Position numbers and translations under genes: made by a program. Positions 36,084 through 44,248 of a DNA stretch of 64,000 nt are shown piece after piece. How positions within the stretch are numbered: position 1 is the first letter of the stretch; each line of letters begins with the position of its first letter. Source of the DNA: Candidatus Electrothrix gigas (GTDB taxonomy: Bacteria; Desulfobacterota; Desulfobulbia; Desulfobulbales; Desulfobulbaceae). Under the pieces are notes generated by a model. That model worked only from the letters and a program-made list of their open reading frames with translations. It made no database searches and was not told the origin of the DNA. The stretch is from positions 62,001 through 126,000 of the forward strand of contig QYLO01000002.1 in NCBI GenBank assembly GCA_022766165.1, written 5' to 3'.

Positions 36084-37676
36084 TTGAAAAATATCAAAAA
36101 AGTTTTAATGGTTACCCGTGAGTATGACGGCGTGGCCGGAGCTGGTGGCGTAAAAGATGTCTGTCAACAGCTCTCAGAGGCATTAGTGCAACATGCTGGT
36201 TGCGATGTCCGGGTGGTACTTCCCTGTTATGGCTTTATCAATGCCCAATCCCTTGGTTTCCAGCCAGTACAGTTGTCCTGCCCTGTTTTTGAGGTGGATA
36301 TGCATTATCCAAATCAGGAGCGGCGAGAAGCTGTTACGCTCTGGATGAAAAAAGAGCAGGGCGTGGTTATTTATTTGCTTGATTCTCCTCGTTTTAGAGA
36401 AAAGCAGGCTGTGTATACCTATACGCCGGCAGAGGAGCAAGAAAAGAGCTGGCAAAAGGCTGGAACAGGTCATTTTGATTTTTTTGCCATGAATGTTCTG
36501 CTCCAAAAGGCTGCGCTGGATATGATGATTTTGCTGGATATACGACCGGATATCATTCATTGCCATGACGGTCATGCAGCTATCCTGCCAGCCATGCTTC
36601 GGGAGCAGAGCGGGTATCGGCAATTTTTCTGCCAAACCGGAGCCGTGGTAACTATCCATAATGCGGGCCTGGGCTATCACCAGGATGTGGATGATCTGGC
36701 CTTTGCCCAAGCCATCACCGGACTGCCTGGATCAGTAATTCGTGCTGGGATGTTTAACAATGCCTTTAACCCCTTTGTTGTTGCTGCCGGTTATGCGCAG
36801 ATCAACACGGTCAGTGAAAAATATGCCCGTGAGCTTCAGGAAACCGATGAAGACGCTCGAACCGGGTGGCTTGGGCATGAACTTCGGAAAAAAGGGGTTG
36901 AGCTGGTTGGGATTACCAACGGTGTTAATCCAGAAGATTTTAATCCGGCACAGGGAAGAAAAAAAGGATTGGTTGCGGATTTTAATCTGGAAAAAGGCGA
37001 GGTACACGGCAAAAAAAGCTGCAAAGAGGAGATGCTCTACCTCTGTCGTGGTCATGAGAGCTGGGCAACTGTTCAACAGTATGGTGCCTTACAGGAGGAG
37101 CCCAACGTGCCAATGCCGCTCTTCACCTTTATTGGCCGATTAACTGCTCAAAAAGGAGTGGACCTGCTCTTGCAGGCAGTTTCCCTGCTTATGATGAAGA
37201 GTAGTACAGAGTTTCAGCTCCTGATTCTCGGCAGTGGTGACAGTGTCCTTGAACAGCAGTTACAAGAGCTAGTAGAGGAGAAGAGGTTTCGTGGTCAACT
37301 CTGTTTTTTAAAGGGATATGATCCTGCTTTAGCGTTGAAAATATATGCGGCTGGAGATTTTTTCCTTATCCCCTCGCTGTACGAGCCCTGTGGACTCACA
37401 GATTATATTGCCCAGCTTTTTGGTAATCTGCCCCTTGTTCACCATGTAGGTGGACTTGTTAAGGTGATAGACAAGAAAACCGGATTTGCCTATCAGGAAC
37501 ACAGTGCAGAGGCCCTTGCCCAAACCATGTTGTTGGCTTTAGACATATATCACAACCAGCCAGAACAGCTCAATACTATGCAAAAGGCAGCTCTTCAGCA
37601 TATACAAACCCATTATCAATGGCAGCATGTCATGCAGGAGTATCTTTCCCTGTATCAAAAGGCTCTCTATGTTTGA
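36084..37676 (+). CDS. glgA: Glycogen/starch synthase (GT5)
   Basis: 530 residues. Starts at TTG 36084 (AGGTAAGG upstream), with VLMVTREYDG and the ADP-glucose loop region GAGGVKDVCQQLS in place of the usual GGLADV. IIHCHDGHAAILPA, VVTIHNAGLGYHQD, NTVSEKYARE and the C-terminal LTAQKGVDLLLQA and PSLYEPCGL are standard for the family. It extends alpha-1,4-glucan from a nucleotide sugar in glycogen storage. The next gene overlaps its stop by a few bases. TTGACA occurs twice upstream near 36024-36041, but no clear -10 matches. Confidence 0.92.
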   Translation: MKNIKKVLMVTREYDGVAGAGGVKDVCQQLSEALVQHAGCDVRVVLPCYGFINAQSLGFQPVQLSCPVFEVDMHYPNQERREAVTLWMKKEQGVVIYLLDSPRFREKQAVYTYTPAEEQEKSWQKAGTGHFDFFAMNVLLQKAALDMMILLDIRPDIIHCHDGHAAILPAMLREQSGYRQFFCQTGAVVTIHNAGLGYHQDVDDLAFAQAITGLPGSVIRAGMFNNAFNPFVVAAGYAQINTVSEKYARELQETDEDARTGWLGHELRKKGVELVGITNGVNPEDFNPAQGRKKGLVADFNLEKGEVHGKKSCKEEMLYLCRGHESWATVQQYGALQEEPNVPMPLFTFIGRLTAQKGVDLLLQAVSLLMMKSSTEFQLLILGSGDSVLEQQLQELVEEKRFRGQLCFLKGYDPALALKIYAAGDFFLIPSLYEPCGLTDYIAQLFGNLPLVHHVGGLVKVIDKKTGFAYQEHSAEALAQTMLLALDIYHNQPEQLNTMQKAALQHIQTHYQWQHVMQEYLSLYQKALYV

Positions 37677-38667
37677 TGAACGTGCTATGCACACAGCAAA
37701 AAAAAATGTTTCATCTGCAAGAGGGGAAGGTACAAAGATTGATTATCAACAGTATCGGCAAGGTCGACAGCGTCAACAGCGAAACAACTGGTTTGATCGG
37801 CAACGCAATTTTTTTATTCGCCAGTTTTTTGCTGATTTTTTTACCCTGACCTATTCTTTTCAAAAACTCTATCAATCGTATTGCGATTGTCGGAGTTCGG
37901 CTATGGGAAGTAGTTGCTATCTGCTGCATCACCAAGACGCTGATGCTACCCACTGCAAGATCTGGGATCAGCTCAACTGGATGATTGGGGAGAAAAATAA
38001 CAAAGGGCCGCTGTGGAATTTGCGAGAGCTTTGCCATCGTGTCTGGTCACAAGGGGAGCATAGGGAAAATGTCGAAGGTTCGCTGGTGGATTGGCTTATC
38101 GGCTCAATCTTTCATGAAGCTATACGTCTGAGAGAGGATGTGAACATTCTCAACAACTATGGCAATGCGACCTTTAAAAATAGGCAGATGACCGCAAATC
38201 GACTACATCGGGCAGGCGGATCGCAGGCGCATCATCTTCCTGCTTCCCGTTTGGCAAAGATTATGGATCGTAAGAACCTTGTCAAGCGAGTTGCTGTTGA
38301 TGTTATGCAGCAGATGGAACAGTTGGCCTTTCTCTTTGGTCAAGCCAATAATATGCTCCGTACCATGTTACCCGGTCTTGTTGAGAACCTGCTCTTGATT
38401 CGTTTTTTAGTAGAACAGGAAGATGTTGTTGAAGATCTGTGGGGAGAAGGTCTTGTTGATGTCTTTACAGATATCTACAGTGGCACCCCAGCCCTTGGAT
38501 TTTGCGCTGCTGGCAAAAGCTACATGAGTGGTCAGTGGTATACTCGTGCCTTGGTTATGTATAAACGAGCCTTAGCCTTTGATGAGGGGTGTGACGAGGC
38601 CAAGAGAAAAGTTGATGAGTTGCAGTTGCTGATTGAAAAGAGTAGTGCTTTCTTGGGTGCGGCATAA
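37669..38667 (+). CDS. Unknown protein coupled to glgA
   Basis: 332 residues from the ATG at 37669, overlapping the glgA stop by 8 bases, so it is translationally coupled. The first 60 residues are basic and rich in Q/R/N (QYRQGRQRQQRNNWFDRQRN). The middle is helical; the end (about 280-325, SYMSGQWYTRALVMYKRALAFDEGC) looks like a TPR unit. No family recognised. The coupling suggests a role in glycogen metabolism or its regulation; that is inference only. Confidence 0.7.
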   Translation: MFDERAMHTAKKNVSSARGEGTKIDYQQYRQGRQRQQRNNWFDRQRNFFIRQFFADFFTLTYSFQKLYQSYCDCRSSAMGSSCYLLHHQDADATHCKIWDQLNWMIGEKNNKGPLWNLRELCHRVWSQGEHRENVEGSLVDWLIGSIFHEAIRLREDVNILNNYGNATFKNRQMTANRLHRAGGSQAHHLPASRLAKIMDRKNLVKRVAVDVMQQMEQLAFLFGQANNMLRTMLPGLVENLLLIRFLVEQEDVVEDLWGEGLVDVFTDIYSGTPALGFCAAGKSYMSGQWYTRALVMYKRALAFDEGCDEAKRKVDELQLLIEKSSAFLGAA

Positions 38668-38729
38668 GATCAAGACCAAGAAAGCATTATTCCTATTATT
38701 CCTATTACTCCTGTATCCGGGCGTATTCT

Positions 38730-39560
38730 CTACAGCCCCTTTTCCAGCCGTCGCACCGTAAAAATGCCCTTATCCATTGTATCCTTAAACACGACATTAT
38801 CCAGTTTTAGGATGGTTTTATGCTCAGTCTTTTTGCCTTTTTTCTTGGTTATATGGGTTTCTGTGGCAATCCAGATCCCATCAATCTGTTGCAGTTTTTT
38901 CACATCAAAATATTTGAGATACCCCCCATCCCGTACCCAATGGACCGCCTTGACCACGAAATAATTATCCTGTCGGACAAAGACGATAGACTTTTTGTAC
39001 CCGGTCTCGTCAATGACCTCGGGCCTGCGGGGAAGGGCCTGGATTAACCAAACCTTATGACCGTTATCCTTCTGCTCTTTAAGTAGGGTAAAATCATAAT
39101 CTTCCAGATCACGCGAGGTCATGTCTGCATAGTTCAGATCTGATCCCATAAAGCTGGAGCTTTTATCATCCGAGGCAATGCGCTTGGTTTTGCGTAACGC
39201 TGGCAGGTAAAGCCACTGGTCATCATCCTTGGACTCATCATCATAATCATAGGTGAGAAACCCGGTATCTTTGACATCTGGCGGATGAAGAAAGAACATC
39301 ATCCGGTGCGTGTCCTCACCAAAATCCTTGCTAAAAGAGTGAATTTTTCTTATCCGCTCCTTGCCGTTTTTATCGATCAGAATCATAATCATATCGTTTT
39401 CCTGATTATCACCATCGTCCCGGTCTTCAACCTTTTGCATAATGGCCCGGGCCTTGGGATCATCTTTCTGGACTTTCTTGGCAAAGGTCGGGCTGCCAGC
39501 AACCAGCAGAGAACAGGACAAGAGGATGGAAAGGGTCAGGTGTTTCATAGATATTCTCAT
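38730..39560 (-). CDS. Outer membrane lipoprotein-sorting-like protein (LolA fold)
   Basis: 276 residues; an internal ATG at 39548 (MKHLTLS) would give a tidier signal peptide ending in FAKK. The mature part (MIMILIDKNGKERIRKIHSFSK, FLHPPDVKDTGFLTYDYDDESKDDDQWLYLPALRKTKRI, DLNYADMTSRDL) matches the family annotated as outer membrane lipoprotein-sorting proteins, often found with RND-type exporters. Here there is no exporter next door. Probably periplasmic, carrying lipids or lipoproteins. Confidence 0.82.
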   Translation of the reverse strand: MRISMKHLTLSILLSCSLLVAGSPTFAKKVQKDDPKARAIMQKVEDRDDGDNQENDMIMILIDKNGKERIRKIHSFSKDFGEDTHRMMFFLHPPDVKDTGFLTYDYDDESKDDDQWLYLPALRKTKRIASDDKSSSFMGSDLNYADMTSRDLEDYDFTLLKEQKDNGHKVWLIQALPRRPEVIDETGYKKSIVFVRQDNYFVVKAVHWVRDGGYLKYFDVKKLQQIDGIWIATETHITKKKGKKTEHKTILKLDNVVFKDTMDKGIFTVRRLEKGL

Positions 39561-39647
39561 AGGATAAAATGATGTGGATTTCTCCCCTTTATTAAGGTCG
39601 TTAAGGGCTATTTTTCTGTTGTCCGCAAGGCTGCGCAGTGAGCAAAC

Positions 39648-40727
39648 TTATCTGCGATGCTTTTGTTTCAGCACTGATTTACAATGCTTGGCAAAGTGCT
39701 TGTCTTTTTTCCTCTTCTCAAAATACGACATTTCGTGAAACGCTGATTCTTTGGTCATTTTGAGATAATTTTCATAGCGTTCCGCAGACAAAAACCCCTG
39801 CACCACAGCACCCGTCACCGCACATCCCTTTTCCGCAACATGGGAACAATCGCTAAAACGACATTGTTCCGCCAAGGCGGTTATTTCCGCAAAGGTTTCA
39901 TCAACTCCTTTGGCAGCGGAAAAATTCCCCAATTCTCGCATCCCCGGCGTGTCCACAATCATTGCCCCGGAAGCCAGTCTGATTAACTGCCTGTGCGTTG
40001 TGGCATGTCTTCCTTTGCTCTCTTTGTTGCTGACGGTTTTAGTCATATATTTTTCTTTGCCGATCAAGGTGTTAAGCAAGGTTGTTTTGCCGACACCGGA
40101 TGATCCCAGCAGGCAATATGTTCGGCCTGGCCGCATCATTTCTTGTATGCTGTCCAAACCAGAGCCGTTTTCGCTGCTGAAGGGGAGTACCTCTAATTGC
40201 GGAGCGATATTTTGAATTGCAGCAATTCTCTCTGCTGTCTTTTCGCTGGCAAGCAGGTCGCTTTTACTGAGCAGGACAACAGGCTGGATATCTGCCTCGT
40301 TCACCATGACCAGATAGCGTTCAAGACGGCGGAGGTTGAAATTTTCATTCAGGGACTGGACGATAAAGGCAACATCGATATTGGCGGCAATGAGCTGAAA
40401 CTCGACCTTTTTGCCCGGTGTTTTGCGCTTGAGCAGGGACTTGCGCAGTAAGATTTCGTGGATTATTGCCAGGGTATTATCATCGTAAAAGCTGGCAAGA
40501 ACCCAATCGCCCACTGCCGGATAATCAAGAGGGGATGAGGCGTTGAACATTATTTTTCCGAGCAGCTCCGCTGGCAGGCTGTTTTCGCCGTCAGTGACGA
40601 TATAGCTGTCTTTGTGAACAGCACGTACCCTTGCGATGTCGAAATGCTCTAGACTTTCCGAGGGAACAGTTGCCAGCAGGGACGGGTCAAAGCCGATTTT
40701 TGATAATTTGTCGGATGGGTTGTTCAT
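39648..40727 (-). CDS. rsgA: Ribosome small subunit-dependent GTPase A
   Basis: 359 residues. N-terminal OB domain, then a circularly permuted GTPase in which the G4 motif (LLSKSDL) precedes the P-loop GSSGVGKTTLLN (about residue 205) and the VDTPGMREL switch. A C-terminal zinc knuckle is visible (CRFSDCSHVAEKGCAV). It helps mature the 30S subunit. The extreme C-terminus is basic (KHCKSVLKQKHRR). Confidence 0.95.
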   Translation of the reverse strand: MNNPSDKLSKIGFDPSLLATVPSESLEHFDIARVRAVHKDSYIVTDGENSLPAELLGKIMFNASSPLDYPAVGDWVLASFYDDNTLAIIHEILLRKSLLKRKTPGKKVEFQLIAANIDVAFIVQSLNENFNLRRLERYLVMVNEADIQPVVLLSKSDLLASEKTAERIAAIQNIAPQLEVLPFSSENGSGLDSIQEMMRPGRTYCLLGSSGVGKTTLLNTLIGKEKYMTKTVSNKESKGRHATTHRQLIRLASGAMIVDTPGMRELGNFSAAKGVDETFAEITALAEQCRFSDCSHVAEKGCAVTGAVVQGFLSAERYENYLKMTKESAFHEMSYFEKRKKDKHFAKHCKSVLKQKHRR

Positions 40728-41023
40728 TTTGGGGTTATATGTTGTCCTGCTTGTTCAATATTATAAATGGCGCCTTCTAATATTTTCAGATCATCATACA
40801 TTGATGGCTACGCAAAATGTGAAAATTTCACTATTACAAGCTATCAATAGCTGTGTCAATATGTTATGTCAGCTTTCGTTATTTTTTTAATAAATACAAT
40901 ATATTACTAGAGACCGTTCCTTAAAGTCGTGCCATTGGATTAATATCAGATTCAAACCTCTTCCCTATTCAACCAAGGAGGAGGCAATGCTTGCCTGAAC
41001 CATCTGTCATTTTTTCATACGAA
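40728..41023. other. Intergenic region between rsgA and HAD gene
   Basis: 296 bases. AGGCAA-TGC-TTGCCT at 40982-40997 is a perfect hairpin just past the HAD gene's 3' end, without a T-run. A plus-strand AAGGAGGAGGCAATG is followed by only three codons, so it is not a gene of any size. Confidence 0.4.
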
Positions 41024-41677
41024 CTACAACAGAAGATCCCTGATATCCCGCCAAGAGCTGACGGTCGGGAGTTGATGACGATGACGATTCCACGGCTGGT
41101 CAAAAACAAAGGGTTGAATCCCGGCCTGACTCAACTGCACACAGGTTTCAGCGCGGTCATCAATGAAAAATTGGAGTCCTTGTTCATGAATATGTTGTGC
41201 CTTGTCATCATGATCTCCCATAGCAATCACCTTGATAGCCTTGCAGGTGGATGCTGGAAAGAAGGCAGCAAACCAGTCATGCACTGGAGCGGCCAGCGAA
41301 CGGGCCGTGATCACAGAAACAGTGCTGAACTCTGCCAACTCCTCCAAAACTTCAACAGCACCTTCCATAGGCTGTAAACCGGCGCCTACCGAATCAAAGA
41401 GAATTTTAGAAAAAATAGCATCACTTTGTGCCTTTTCAAGGCCAAGGCATTGGTCCACTTCAAAGTTGATAATATCCTCTAGGCAGAGGTTGCAGAGTCC
41501 GTAGTCTTCTCGGACTAGGCGCAGGAAAGCTTCCGCGATATCAGCGATAACCCCGTCAAAGTCAAAACCGAGTAAGGTCGGATCAATTTTTGTTGGTACC
41601 AAATTATTTTTTTCTTTTGTTCCGAGAACCTTGCAGGGTTTTCGCATTGATTTTTTCAATTCTCTCTGCCAACTCAT
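41024..41677 (-). CDS. HAD-superfamily hydrolase (5'-nucleotidase-like)
   Basis: 217 residues if it starts at 41677; internal ATG 41647 or TTG 41602 are alternatives, since the core begins LLGFDFDGVIADIAEAF. DFDGVIAD is HAD motif I (Asp nucleophile and +2 Asp), VITARS is motif II, and FIDDRAE is motif IV. This pattern is seen in phosphatases near the NT5C group. It overlaps the small Cys-rich gene upstream by several tens of bases if the long start is used. Confidence 0.78.
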   Translation of the reverse strand: MSWQRELKKSMRKPCKVLGTKEKNNLVPTKIDPTLLGFDFDGVIADIAEAFLRLVREDYGLCNLCLEDIINFEVDQCLGLEKAQSDAIFSKILFDSVGAGLQPMEGAVEVLEELAEFSTVSVITARSLAAPVHDWFAAFFPASTCKAIKVIAMGDHDDKAQHIHEQGLQFFIDDRAETCVQLSQAGIQPFVFDQPWNRHRHQLPTVSSWRDIRDLLL

Positions 41678-41792
41678 CAGTTACGGCTATGCGGCCTTCA
41701 AGAACACATCCCTTGCGGGCAGGTACGCATTCACTGGACAGTCGTTTGCATTGCCCGTTTTCAAGATTATAATTTTTACAATGAAAGGTCAT
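41604..41792 (-). CDS. Small four-Cys protein, unknown
   Basis: 62 residues from the ATG at 41792, with AAGAGGTAAAT as a good ribosome binding site. Four cysteines: FHCKNYNLENGQCKRLSSEC and then KGCVLEG, a spacing that suggests a small metal-binding knuckle. The C-terminus is helical and basic. It precedes and overlaps the HAD gene. I do not know the family's function. Confidence 0.65.
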   Translation of the reverse strand: MTFHCKNYNLENGQCKRLSSECVPARKGCVLEGRIAVTDELAERIEKINAKTLQGSRNKRKK

Positions 41793-41851
41793 ATTTACCT
41801 CTCTTATTTCTCTCCCCCGGCCCATCGGGCCAGGGATGGATAGAGCTTACC

Positions 41852-42670
41852 TTACTCTAAGATCTTTGCCTCTTCAATTATTGCCGCATACCGGTATCCT
41901 GCGCCAAAGTCCTTATCCTTATGCAAAACTCCTTCAACAGTAACAATAGAACCTTTTTTGGCTTCGTCCAAGGTGGTTACTACTAAATCATGAGTTTTTT
42001 TCGCAGAATCACCTGTGCCGTCCTGAAGATGAATCCAATTTTTCCCCATAATCATCATGGAGAACTTCATGACCTTGCCCCGAATACGGACTTTTTTGTT
42101 ATTAAGCTGTTCAGCATTTGTAAAGCACTCCTCAACGGTCTGGGCATTTTTTCCCTCGGCCTTGTCCACCTTGACTTCATCAGCAGGAACAACAGCTCGG
42201 GCAGAGCCGCCAGAAAGTCTTTCCAGTTCAGCTTCACTGACTTGCTGAGAAAGCCCCTGAGAGGCATGAGGGGTTGCGTGAGGATTTTCTTTGGTAGCTG
42301 CCTGTTGTGTAGTCTCACTGCCAGCAAGGCCAGGAGAAAAGATGATAACATCAAAAGTCTTTTCCAAGGCTTTGGATTCAAAAGATTTCATCGGCATGCC
42401 CGGGTTGACAACAACTTTTTGTCCAACCGCTACTTTGCTTTCCGGTAAGGCAGTCCAAATTTCACCCTGCTCATTTTTGAGCAGCAGATAGGTATAGCCG
42501 CCAGCGGATTTGACCTCCAGTACCTCACCTGCAATGGGTTTTCCTGCAAGATTTACTGCAGCTTCTATGGCTATTGAGGTAGATTGTATCTCTTTTTTCT
42601 CTTCCGCTAATGCGGGGCTGGTCAACAGCAAGGCCAACGCTAACGTTGCTGCAATGTAACCCTTTTTCAT
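41852..42670 (-). CDS. Periplasmic OB-fold protein, two domains
   Basis: 272 residues. Signal peptide ends in ALAEE (about residue 23). Two similar modules follow: GKPIAGEVLEVKSAGGYTYLLLKNEQG (about 44-110) and VRIRGKVMKFSMMIMGKNWIHLQDGTG (about 195-270), both like OB-fold nucleic-acid-binding domains found in secreted proteins. A linker rich in Ala/Gln/His lies between. TTAAGGAGAATACATT precedes the ATG. The ligand is unknown. Confidence 0.75.
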   Translation of the reverse strand: MKKGYIAATLALALLLTSPALAEEKKEIQSTSIAIEAAVNLAGKPIAGEVLEVKSAGGYTYLLLKNEQGEIWTALPESKVAVGQKVVVNPGMPMKSFESKALEKTFDVIIFSPGLAGSETTQQAATKENPHATPHASQGLSQQVSEAELERLSGGSARAVVPADEVKVDKAEGKNAQTVEECFTNAEQLNNKKVRIRGKVMKFSMMIMGKNWIHLQDGTGDSAKKTHDLVVTTLDEAKKGSIVTVEGVLHKDKDFGAGYRYAAIIEEAKILE

Positions 42671-42755
42671 AATGTATTCTCCTTAAACAACTTGATATTT
42701 TTAGCTATAAAATGCATGTGCAGCGGTTTATTATAGCCGTGTTTACAACGCAATA

Positions 42756-42780
42756 TAAAAACTTGGCTCCTTTGAAGCCA
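42756..42780 (-). terminator. Terminator after the ferritin-like gene
   Basis: On the minus strand TGGCT pairs with AGCCA across 7 bases, followed by AGTTTTTAT. About 50 bases past the stop codon. Confidence 0.55.
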
Positions 42781-42830
42781 CTTTCATATTTTTTTATGTG
42801 AAGGTACTGACCATTCGTACTGACAACTTT

Positions 42831-43874
42831 TTAGGATCGCCCTTCATGGACTGCTTTTTGTTGCAGTTGGACAAAAGGAAGCCCAAGCCAGTGTGGAGTA
42901 ATGCCAGCCTGCCAGCAATCTCGGGTATTGCTGAAGATTTCCTGCATAACACCCAGAATGATTGTTTGTAAGACATCCTGTCCGCCAACATTGGCTCCCC
43001 CGTCTCTCCAGAGCGTTTCCAGCATGAGAATTAATTGAAAGAAATTTTGTTGTAACGATTTATTAACCGGGTGATCTGGCTCCTCAGTTCCCGTGTATAC
43101 ATCTGGGATTCCCTTGTTTTTTATCTTGATAAATCGTCCAAAATGAGAGTATCCGTTATGTGGTTCCTGTATGTCAAGGGTGCGTGTAAAACGATAATAT
43201 GGAGGAATTGGAAAGTCTTTTTCTGTCCAAGGAGGTGGGGCAAGGTCTTCATTAAAAATATGCCCTTCTCCTTGATTAACAATAGCCTGAACAGCATCTT
43301 GGGCAGCTGAGTAGCTGTTAATAATTTGACAAAAATTCTGTTTTCCCCAAAGGCATTGCTGATAGCTCGTATCCCAGCTAAAGTTATATACACCAACATG
43401 GTTGATACCGATGATAAGGGCATCGTACAGCTCTCCAATAGAATGGTATGGATACTGTGGACGACTGTGGTCTACAGCCAGACGCAACTGCGCCTGCTCA
43501 GGCGTCTCAATATCCAACATTGTATTGAGCGTTGCATCATTCAAAGGCCCTAAGGTTGCATTGAGAAAGCCGCATTCCCCGGTTTCTTGATTATAGGGAC
43601 GGATATACGGAATGTCTGCTCCGTATTGGGGTGCTTTGAAATTTGGAGACGTATCTAAGGCAAGACAGAGATTGGCAGCCAGTTGCAGGTGTAACATCTC
43701 TTCTGCAATAATACTGTTAATAATCTCAACAGCCTCGCTGTACTCTTCTTTAATGGAACATGTTGCCGTAATATAAAAGGGAAGGGTATAAAATTCAACA
43801 GCAACAGCAGCCTGAGCATGTTGTTGAACAAGTTCTTTTGTCCATTTTTTTTTTGCAGTTCCTGATGGGTTCAT
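42831..43874 (-). CDS. Ferritin-like domain protein (VioB-type)
   Basis: 347 residues. The motif AVAVEFYTLPFYITATCSI, then IINSIIAEEMLHLQLAANLC gives E...E-x-x-H spacing typical of ferritin-like helices (PF12902), the domain also found in VioB-type iminophenyl-pyruvate dimer synthases. A second E/H set appears near ETPEQAQ...YHSIGELYDA. ACAGGAGGTG gives a strong ribosome binding site. No biosynthetic cluster surrounds it, so the substrate is open. Confidence 0.8.
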   Translation of the reverse strand: MNPSGTAKKKWTKELVQQHAQAAVAVEFYTLPFYITATCSIKEEYSEAVEIINSIIAEEMLHLQLAANLCLALDTSPNFKAPQYGADIPYIRPYNQETGECGFLNATLGPLNDATLNTMLDIETPEQAQLRLAVDHSRPQYPYHSIGELYDALIIGINHVGVYNFSWDTSYQQCLWGKQNFCQIINSYSAAQDAVQAIVNQGEGHIFNEDLAPPPWTEKDFPIPPYYRFTRTLDIQEPHNGYSHFGRFIKIKNKGIPDVYTGTEEPDHPVNKSLQQNFFQLILMLETLWRDGGANVGGQDVLQTIILGVMQEIFSNTRDCWQAGITPHWLGLPFVQLQQKAVHEGRS

Positions 43875-44248
43875 ACGAGTAATACACCTCCTGTGATGGG
43901 GGAAGGCGTCAGCTAAACAATATACAGATTATACGGTAAGCTAATATAATAATGAGCTGGCAAAAATGAATGCTGTTTTCAGAAAAAACTTTCTCATCTT
44001 TTTCCCTATGCTATGTTAAAAGGGTGTCGGGGTTCATTAAACAACACGGTGGTACAAACCCTGTCCGTCTATGACGCAATTCTTTGGCATATTACCCTAT
44101 GAAAACTTCCCTGTCAAAGTATTCTCTTTACGGTTATTCTAAGAATCTCCCCCTGAAAACTCACCTCTTAAAAGAGGCTCTGGGACGGGATGGAAGTTAT
44201 TCCAAAATATTTCATAGTTCCTTTTTCCTTTGAACAAAAAGAGCAGGT
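43875..44248. other. Divergent intergenic region upstream of mutL
   Basis: 374 bases. CCTCTTAAAAGAGG at 44163-44176 is a palindrome that could be an operator. GGGTGTCGGGGTTC near 44021-44034 stands out as GC-rich in an AT-rich stretch. No gene seen. Confidence 0.35.

Noticed and set aside
40975-41000. Leader peptide with strong ribosome binding site (AAGGAGGAGGCAATG)
   Set aside because: Only three codons before TGA, and the gene ahead is convergent, so there is nothing for it to regulate.
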